Assembly: GCA_963169155.1 (NCBI GenBank)
Contig: CAUJGI010000649.1
Location: forward strand, 1-10,194
DNA from: Chloroflexota bacterium
GTDB lineage: Bacteria; Chloroflexota; Anaerolineae; Promineifilales; Promineifilaceae
DNA: 10,194 nucleotides
Reading direction: 5' to 3'
Shown here: positions 4,014 to 9,045 of the stretch, piece by piece
How positions within the stretch are numbered: position 1 is the stretch's first letter
Layout of the letters: every line of letters starts with the position of its first letter
Translations under genes and position numbers: made by a program
Notes under the pieces: model-generated
The model's input: the letters and a program-made list of their open reading frames with translations, nothing else
The model's database searches: none
Told to the model about the DNA's origin: nothing

Positions 4014-5621
4014 ATGACTGATCCCTTCGAGGCGACAAGCGCGGCGGCCGCCGCCCCTCACCCTGACAGCGATCCGCAGTTTGACGTCCTGCGCGCTATT
4101 TTGCTGGATGAAGAACGCCAGCGCATTCGCCAACTGGAACAGGAAACGGCCGCTCTGCGCCAAAAAGACCAACAGCAAACGGCGGCGTTGGCCGCTGAGG
4201 TACAGGCGCTCCAAACAGAAATCGAAGCCCTGCGCCAGGCCAACCAGCAGCAGGCGGAATATGCGGCCGTTCTGCGCACCGAACTCACCCGCCTCCAGGA
4301 ACAGCTGCACACCGAGTCCCACAGCCTGGTGCCCAAAATCATCCAACAAATGGGCTTCATCATCGCCAACACCATCCGCGACAAGCGGGATGAGCTGGCT
4401 GAAGCCCTAGGGCCGATCATGAGCGACGCCATCCGCGTGCAAATTCGCGACTCGCGCAAAGAGATGGTTGAAGCGCTTTACCCCATCATTTTAGAGACGG
4501 TGATGAAAGCCGTGCGTGAATTTTTGCGCGAGTTTCAGCGCAACATCGACGCCCGGCTCAAATCTGCCTTCAGCTTTCGCGGCCTGGTAAACCGCACCAG
4601 CGCCCAGATGCGCGGCGTATCCGCCTCGGAACTGACGCTGCGCGAATCATTTGCCTTTTCCCTGGAAGAGCTGTTCCTCATCCAGCACGAATCGGGGCTG
4701 CTGCTGGCCCATCACCGCGCCAGCCAGGAAGACAGCGGCGATTCCGACCTGATCAGCGGCATGTTGACCGCCATTCGTGACTTTGCCCGCGACTCGTTTG
4801 GCGACGGCGACGACAGCCAGGAGCTGCGCGAGGTCGAGTTTGGCGACGAGCGCATCATCATCCAGAGCGGGCAGTACCTCTACGCCGCAGCGGTGATCAA
4901 AGGGATCGAATCGACCGGATTCCATGCCCGATTGCAGGAGCTGGTATCTGAGCTGCACATCCAGCACACGCCGCAGCTGCGCGACTATCGCGGCGATCCG
5001 GCCACGCTGCCTAGTTTGGCCCCGCAGCTCCAGACATTTGCCCAGGGAGCCATCGCGCCAGAAGCGGCCGCGCCGCCAGAAATGACCAGCGGTCAGCGCT
5101 GGCTGCTGGTGGGTGGTGCCGGGATTGTGCTGCTGCTAACGGCCGTTGCCTGCTTTTACCTGCAATTTACCCTTGCCCTCTGGCCGGTGGCCTTTGGCCC
5201 GACGCCCACCGCCACGCCCACCACCCTGCCCACCGCCACCGCTACGATGGAACCCACCAGCACGTTGGCCCCCACCGCCACCCCCACGTTCACCCTGACG
5301 CCCACCCCAACACCCACCGCGACCAGCACTCCAACCAGCACCAGCACCGCCACAGCCACCACTACTCTGGAGCCAACCAGCACCCCGTCGCCCATCCCCT
5401 CGCCGGTGACAGTGCGCGGCGTCTGGCTGCGTGACGTACCGGACCTGGAAGCCCCGATTGGTGCAGCGCTGCCGGAGGGAACGGCCGTTACCATCCTCAC
5501 CCAGACCGGTGATTGGGTTGAAGTGGCCTGGACCGATGCCAACGGCGAGGTACAGCAGGGCTGGGTAGGCGTTCGCTGGCTGGCCATCAACGGTGTTCCG
5601 CTGTCGGACACAGGGGAGTAA
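4014..5621 (+). CDS. Transmembrane sensor: coiled coil, roadblock/longin-like domain, TM, Thr/Pro stalk, SH3-like domain
   Basis: A 535-residue protein with a clear modular order. Residues 22-42 carry the LRAILLDEERQRIRQLE motif shared with the preceding protein, then coiled coil to about 100. Residues 104-185 are an amphipathic region with two similar units (ELAEALGPIMSDAIRVQIRD and EMVEALYPIILETVMKAVRE). Residues 210-318 form an alpha/beta domain (FSLEELFLIQHESGLLLAHH, DSDLISGMLTAIRDFARDSF, ERIIIQSGQYLYAAAVIKGI) whose pattern suggests a roadblock/longin fold. Residues 363-389 are the single TM helix. Residues 396-465 are a Thr/Pro-rich stalk and 466-525 a bacterial SH3-like domain (VRGVWLRDVPD, EGTAVTILTQTGDWVEV, GWVGVRWL). 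Topology is N-in, SH3-out, with the tip likely touching peptidoglycan. Similar Chloroflexota proteins are often labelled 'OmpA-like', but no OmpA domain is present here. Neighbours suggest it controls the GTPase and kinase. The fold call is inference. Confidence 0.88.
   Translation: MTDPFEATSAAAAAPHPDSDPQFDVLRAILLDEERQRIRQLEQETAALRQKDQQQTAALAAEVQALQTEIEALRQANQQQAEYAAVLRTELTRLQEQLHTESHSLVPKIIQQMGFIIANTIRDKRDELAEALGPIMSDAIRVQIRDSRKEMVEALYPIILETVMKAVREFLREFQRNIDARLKSAFSFRGLVNRTSAQMRGVSASELTLRESFAFSLEELFLIQHESGLLLAHHRASQEDSGDSDLISGMLTAIRDFARDSFGDGDDSQELREVEFGDERIIIQSGQYLYAAAVIKGIESTGFHARLQELVSELHIQHTPQLRDYRGDPATLPSLAPQLQTFAQGAIAPEAAAPPEMTSGQRWLLVGGAGIVLLLTAVACFYLQFTLALWPVAFGPTPTATPTTLPTATATMEPTSTLAPTATPTFTLTPTPTPTATSTPTSTSTATATTTLEPTSTPSPIPSPVTVRGVWLRDVPDLEAPIGAALPEGTAVTILTQTGDWVEVAWTDANGEVQQGWVGVRWLAINGVPLSDTGE
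5199..5408 (+). repeat. Low-complexity Thr/Pro-coding tract
   Basis: About 210 bases dominated by ACC, CCC, GCC and ACG codons encode a PT/AT/ST-rich stalk (for example TPTPTPTATSTPTSTSTAT). Short ACCGCCACGCCCACC-like units recur imperfectly, so length variation by slippage is plausible. The tract links the membrane helix to the SH3-like domain and may be O-glycosylated. Confidence 0.8.
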
Positions 5622-5631
5622 GCCAGCCATC

Positions 5632-6141
5632 ATGCACACGGTACAGAAAAAAGTTTGTTTGTTGGGCGATTTTGCGGTGGGCAAAACCAGCCTAATCCGC
5701 CGCTTTGTGGAGGGCCGCTTCGACGACCGATACCTCAGCACCATCGGCGTCAAGATCTCGCGCAAAACGCTGACGCGTGACGATCACCTGCTCAACCTGC
5801 TCATTTGGGACCTGGCCGGCGGCGACGACTTCAGCAAGGCCAGCGCCAGCTATTTGCGCGGCGCGGCCGGGGCGCTGCTGGTGTGCGATCTGACCCGCGC
5901 CGCCACGCTGGACACCCTCACTGATTATGCTTACCAACTCCGAGCGATAGATGAAACGGCCGTTCTGGTTCTCGTGGGCAACAAAGCCGATCTGCTCGAT
6001 GAGCGGCAGATCAGTGATGCAGACCTGGCCGCCGTGGCCGAGACATTTACCGCCCCCTTTTTGCTCACCAGCGCCCTGACCGGCACGCACGTCGCGGCCG
6101 CTTTTCACCACCTGGCCGAGGCCATCGAGAGGCCGCTGTGA
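5632..6141 (+). CDS. Rab/Ras-like small GTPase
   Basis: A 169-residue Ras-superfamily GTPase of the prokaryotic Rab-like type. The G1 P-loop is GDFAVGKTS (12-20), the switch I threonine is T37 in YLSTIGVK, G3 is WDLAGGDDF (59-67, DxxG intact), G4 is NKAD (117-120) and G5 is TSAL (146-149). The residue equivalent to Ras Gln61 is Gly64, which in Ras-type enzymes lowers intrinsic hydrolysis. There is no C-terminal cysteine, so no lipid anchor; membrane recruitment would need a partner. I chose the ATG at 5632, with GGGGAG upstream, over a GTG at 5593 that would overlap the previous gene by 29 bases, because bacterial relatives start just ahead of the P-loop. It begins 10 bases after the roadblock-like membrane protein and its TGA overlaps the GTG start of the kinase, indicating coupled expression. 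A regulator of cell polarity or signalling, as for MglA, is a plausible analogy only. Confidence 0.93.
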   Translation: MHTVQKKVCLLGDFAVGKTSLIRRFVEGRFDDRYLSTIGVKISRKTLTRDDHLLNLLIWDLAGGDDFSKASASYLRGAAGALLVCDLTRAATLDTLTDYAYQLRAIDETAVLVLVGNKADLLDERQISDADLAAVAETFTAPFLLTSALTGTHVAAAFHHLAEAIERPL

Positions 6142-7337
6142 CCGCCGAAAGCCAGGTCACCGATCTGCTGCTGGCCGCCTACGCCGCCAAAACATACCAC
6201 GCCCACCAGCGCATGGCCTACGCCCGACTGGCCCCTGACCTGACCCTCCAGCAGGTCTCGGCCAACTTTGCCCACATGGTCCTGGTCGCACCCCAACCGG
6301 AGGCAGATCTGCGGCACCAGCCGCTCCCCGACGTTTTATGGGAGTTTGTCGGGGCCGACACATCGCTGCATGAGGTGTGGACGGGCCAATCCCCGTTTTT
6401 TCGGCTGGCGCATGTAAACCGGGAGCAGCCGGATGGAACGGTACAGTACCTGACGTTTACGGTTTACCGACTGGAAGAAGAGGCCACTCTGGATGGACTG
6501 CTGCTGTTGGTGGAGGATGATACGGAATACGGCCGTCTCCACCACCAGCTCGTCCAGGATCGCAACGACCTGCGCCTGGTGCAGAGCAAGCTGGCGGCCG
6601 CCAACAAAGAGCTGTCCCGCATCGACCGCATGAAGTCGCTGTTCCTTTCCATGGCCGCCCACGACCTGCGCACGCCGCTCAGCGCCATCCAGGGCTACGC
6701 CGAAATGCTCCTCCTGGGCATTGCCGAACCCGGCTCACCCAAGTCGTTCCAATACCTCGATATCATTCAGCAGCAGTCAGCCCGCCTCAACCAGCTCATC
6801 GACGACATTGTGGACCTGGACCTGATTGAGCAGGGCAAGCTCACCCTCAATCTGGCCCCCTGCGACATCAATCCCCTGCTCCAGGAAGCCACTGGCGCTT
6901 TTAAGTTCCAGCTGGAACGACGCAGCATTGCCGTCCACTACGAGCTGGCGGCAGAGCCTGTCCTCGTCTGGGCCGACGCGGAAAAAATGCTGCGCGTTTT
7001 TTACAACCTGGTGGGCAATTCCGTGAAGTACATGGCCAGCCAGGGGCAAATCACTCTGCGCAGCCAGATGCAGGCCGGGCAGGCGGTCATTGAGGTTGAA
7101 GACACCGGCCCAGGCATGACGGCCGAACAGCTAGACAATTTGTTCGTTCTCTACTATCGTTCTGAAGATGCGGCAAAAAGCCCGGTAAAAGGCTCCGGGC
7201 TGGGGCTGTTTATCGTCAAAACGATGGTGGAAGCGCATCAGGGGCAGGTTCAGGTGGCCAGCCAACCCGGCAATGGCAGCAAGTTTACCGTCCGGCTGCC
7301 CCTCTATTCGGCCGAATCTGGCAGCCAGGCAGTATAA
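6138..7337 (+). CDS. Soluble PAS-like sensor histidine kinase
   Basis: A 399-residue two-component kinase without membrane helices. Residues 25-130 resemble a diverged PAS domain, ending in the typical strand plus acidic turn GLLLLVEDDTE. Residues 131-165 are a coiled-coil linker. HisKA is at 165-230 with the H-box SMAAHDLRTPLSAIQGYAE, so the phospho-acceptor is His175. The HATPase domain shows the N-box RVFYNLVGNSVKYM (about 286-299), G1 box EDTGPGM (321-327) and G2 box GSGLGLFIVKTMVEAHQGQ (352-370). All catalytic boxes are intact. It starts with GTG at 6138, overlapping the GTPase stop by four bases (GTGA), and its TAA shares a base with the ATG of the response regulator (TAATG). Being cytoplasmic, it probably receives its signal from a protein partner or small ligand; the upstream membrane protein and GTPase are the obvious candidates by position. 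Confidence 0.93.
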   Translation: MTAESQVTDLLLAAYAAKTYHAHQRMAYARLAPDLTLQQVSANFAHMVLVAPQPEADLRHQPLPDVLWEFVGADTSLHEVWTGQSPFFRLAHVNREQPDGTVQYLTFTVYRLEEEATLDGLLLLVEDDTEYGRLHHQLVQDRNDLRLVQSKLAAANKELSRIDRMKSLFLSMAAHDLRTPLSAIQGYAEMLLLGIAEPGSPKSFQYLDIIQQQSARLNQLIDDIVDLDLIEQGKLTLNLAPCDINPLLQEATGAFKFQLERRSIAVHYELAAEPVLVWADAEKMLRVFYNLVGNSVKYMASQGQITLRSQMQAGQAVIEVEDTGPGMTAEQLDNLFVLYYRSEDAAKSPVKGSGLGLFIVKTMVEAHQGQVQVASQPGNGSKFTVRLPLYSAESGSQAV

Positions 7338-8041
7338 TGATTAGCGGCAAGAAGATACTTGTAATTGATGATGACGTTTTTGTGCGAGAGATCGTCACCG
7401 AAACGATGCACCGGGAAGGCGCGCAGGTGTTTACCGCCGAAAATGGCCCGGAAGGGCTGCGCCAGTTTTACGCCACCCAGCCAGACCTGGTGCTGCTGGA
7501 TGTGATGATGCCTCACGTGACTGGTTGGGAAATCGGCCGTCAAATTCGCCTGCTTTCCCACGTGCCCATCATCATGCTCACCTCTCTCAGCAAAGATGAA
7601 GACATCGTGCGCGGGCTGGACTATGGTGCCGTCGATTACATCACCAAGCCTTTCTCCCCGAAAGTGCTGGCGGCTCGCATCCGCGCCGCTCTGCGCCAGA
7701 GCAGCCAGGAGCCAGCGGCAAAAGAAGAAAAGGCCGCCACCTTCCACGACAGCTACCTGACCATCGATCTGACCAGCCACATGGTCACCGTCAACAAAAC
7801 TCCGCTCAAGCTGACCAAAACGGAATACCGCGTGCTGGCCTACCTGGTGCAAAACGCCGGGCTGGTGCTCAGCTTCCAGCAAATCCTGGAAAACGTCTGG
7901 GGCTGGGAGTACCAGGACAGCATCCAATACGTGCACGTCTACGTCTCGCGGCTCCGCCAAAAAATCGAACCCGACCCACAAAATCCGCACTACCTCCTCA
8001 CCGAATACGGCACCGGCTACCGGTTTAAGAAAATGGCTTAA
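7337..8041 (+). CDS. OmpR/PhoB-family response regulator
   Basis: A 234-residue DNA-binding response regulator. The receiver domain (5-118) has the acidic pocket D11/D12, phospho-acceptor D55 (LVLLDVMMP), switch residue T82 and K104 in ITKPF, so it is expected to be phosphorylated. The C-terminal winged helix (140-232) has the OmpR pattern: LTKTEYRVLAYLVQNAGLV, the recognition region YVHVYVSRLRQKIEPD, and the final hairpin LLTEYGTGYRF. It starts at the ATG of TAATG, fused to the end of the kinase gene, so the two form a cognate pair. It is the last gene of the five-gene unit. Target promoters are unknown; the direct repeats at 8190-8220 downstream are a possible binding region because OmpR-type proteins favour direct repeats spaced about one helical turn. 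Confidence 0.95.
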   Translation: MISGKKILVIDDDVFVREIVTETMHREGAQVFTAENGPEGLRQFYATQPDLVLLDVMMPHVTGWEIGRQIRLLSHVPIIMLTSLSKDEDIVRGLDYGAVDYITKPFSPKVLAARIRAALRQSSQEPAAKEEKAATFHDSYLTIDLTSHMVTVNKTPLKLTKTEYRVLAYLVQNAGLVLSFQQILENVWGWEYQDSIQYVHVYVSRLRQKIEPDPQNPHYLLTEYGTGYRFKKMA

Positions 8042-8085
8042 TTCGGCAGTTTCCCCTTGATGGCTCCTTACAGATCGTTGAGAAA

Positions 8086-8114
8086 TTGTCATTCTGAACG
8101 AAGTGAAGCATCCC
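8086..8114. repeat. Dispersed repeat of the CATTCTGAACGAAGTGAAG type
   Basis: The segment TTGTCATTCTGAACGAAGTG continues as AAGCATCCC. From memory, CATTCTGA(A/G)CGAAGTGAAG(A/C)ATC strings are a very widespread intergenic repeat across bacterial phyla. Only one arm is visible here, so it is probably a solo or partial copy. Confidence 0.65.
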
Positions 8115-8189
8115 GCAAGGTGCCCATGTAAAGTGCGGTTTTATGCCGCTTGTTTGTTCCGTTACCCCTGACTTGCCCCTCGTCACAAA

Positions 8190-8220
8190 TTTTTAGAACT
8201 TTTTTAGAACCTTTTTAGCA
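8190..8220 (+). promoter_or_regulatory. Three tandem 11-bp repeats TTTTTAGAAC
   Basis: TTTTTAGAAC occurs at 8190-8199 and 8201-8210, and a truncated TTTTTAGCA at 8212-8220, giving an exact 11-base period. Direct repeats one helical turn apart are typical binding arrays for a protein touching one face of DNA, such as an OmpR-type regulator. They lie about 165-195 bases before the sigma gene start. The regulatory role is inferred from spacing and place. Confidence 0.5.
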
Positions 8221-8384
8221 GGTGTTGAGTCCGGCTGGTTAATCTACCTACCAGTGATGATTTGACAATGCGACGAAGTTTTGCCCGGTGCACGATGCCA
8301 CCTGGGCGGCTGCGTCGCGTTTTTGGCGACTGAGTTGTATTGAGGAAGCACGAAGAAGAAACACGAAGCGAGGGGTATACCAGG

Positions 8385-8990
8385 ATGGAACTCACCAGTG
8401 ACACAACATTGACCAACCTGCCAGACGATGAGCTGGTGGCCCTGTGCCAGGCGCAGGGCAGCTACGACGACCGACCCATTCAAGAGCTGCTGCACCGCTA
8501 CCAAAACATGGTATGGCGCGTTTGCTACAGCTTTATGCGCAACCCGCAAGACGCTGAGGATTTGACGCAGGAGGTTTTTCTGCGCGTTTATCGCAGCCTG
8601 CCCCATTTTGAGGGACGGTCCTCACTCAAAACGTGGATTTACCGCATTGCCCTGAACACCTGTAAAAACGAAATCCGCCACCGCAGCCGCCGCCCGCAAA
8701 CGGCCGAAGCCGATGTGCAAACCCTGGCCGATGTGTTGCCTACCACCACCACCACCGAAGGCGAGTGGCAAAAAATCAACACACGCCGCCAGCTGGCCAC
8801 GGCTTTTTCCCGGCTGCGCCCGGAGGAGTACGACATTTTGACGTTGCGCGATGTGGAGGAACGGCCGTATACCGAAATCGCCGAAATGCTCTCCATCAAC
8901 CTGAGCGCGGCCAAAATGCGCGCCAAACGCGCCCGTGAATCGCTCAAGCTGAACCTGTACCAGGTGGCGGGCAGTGAGTTTGCAATTTAG
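8385..8990 (+). CDS. ECF-type RNA polymerase sigma factor, paralogue of the first
   Basis: A 201-residue ECF sigma factor. Region 2 is at about 32-105 (DAEDLTQEVFLRVYRSL, FEGRSSLKTWIYRIALNTC, HRSRRPQ) and region 4 at 134-190 (ERPYTEIAEMLSINLSAAKM, then RAKRAR). The linker between them is Thr-rich (PTTTTTE). The ATG at 8385 matches the N-terminus of the paralogue at 1219, and both have GAGGGG upstream. An in-frame TTG at 8340 would add 15 residues (RKHEEETRSEGYTR after the first Met) and cannot be excluded. Unlike the first ECF gene, no anti-sigma or channel gene follows: the next gene is convergent. It could be regulated transcriptionally, by a distant anti-sigma, or share the partner at 1803-2177. 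Confidence 0.94.
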   Translation: MELTSDTTLTNLPDDELVALCQAQGSYDDRPIQELLHRYQNMVWRVCYSFMRNPQDAEDLTQEVFLRVYRSLPHFEGRSSLKTWIYRIALNTCKNEIRHRSRRPQTAEADVQTLADVLPTTTTTEGEWQKINTRRQLATAFSRLRPEEYDILTLRDVEERPYTEIAEMLSINLSAAKMRAKRARESLKLNLYQVAGSEFAI

Positions 8991-8993
8991 AGA

Positions 8994-9040
8994 GAAACGT
9001 GAAACGTGATTGTCGATTCTCTTCTCACGTTTCACGTTTC
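8994..9040. repeat. 16-bp inverted repeat built from duplicated GAAACGT between convergent genes
   Basis: GAAACGTGAAACGTGA at 8994-9009 is exactly reverse-complemented at 9025-9040, with a 15-base loop. Each arm holds GAAACGT twice in tandem. It sits 3 bases after the ECF stop and 5 bases before the stop of the convergent peptidase gene, so it could protect or end both transcripts. No T tract follows on either strand. Strings such as CACGTTTCACGTTTCAC are, from memory, also seen as dispersed repeats in related genomes. Confidence 0.8.
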
Positions 9041-9045
9041 ACTTC

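Larger units (their letters stand above)
8042..8384. other. Gene-free region before the second ECF sigma gene
   Basis: About 340 bases. It contains a dispersed repeat at 8086-8114, a weak hairpin (GCGG 8135-8138 with CCGC 8146-8149, followed by TGTTTGTT) that might end the signalling unit, three 11-bp-spaced AT-rich direct repeats at 8190-8220, an isolated TTGACA at 8262-8267 without a matching -10, and a small hairpin GTCGC/GCGAC at 8314-8330. No gene is visible. Confidence 0.65.

Noticed and set aside
4014..5621. OmpA-family outer-membrane protein
   Set aside because: Although similar proteins are often so labelled, there is no OmpA peptidoglycan-binding signature, no signal peptide and no beta-barrel; the visible order is cytoplasmic domain, TM, stalk, SH3-like.
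5136..5765. Minus-strand open frame opposite the Thr/Pro stalk
   Set aside because: It is a Gly/Val-rich antisense product of the ACC/GCC repeat tract.
8262..8267. Perfect TTGACA that could be a -35 box for the second ECF gene
   Set aside because: No acceptable -10 hexamer lies 15-19 bases downstream (the sequence there is GCCCGGTGC).
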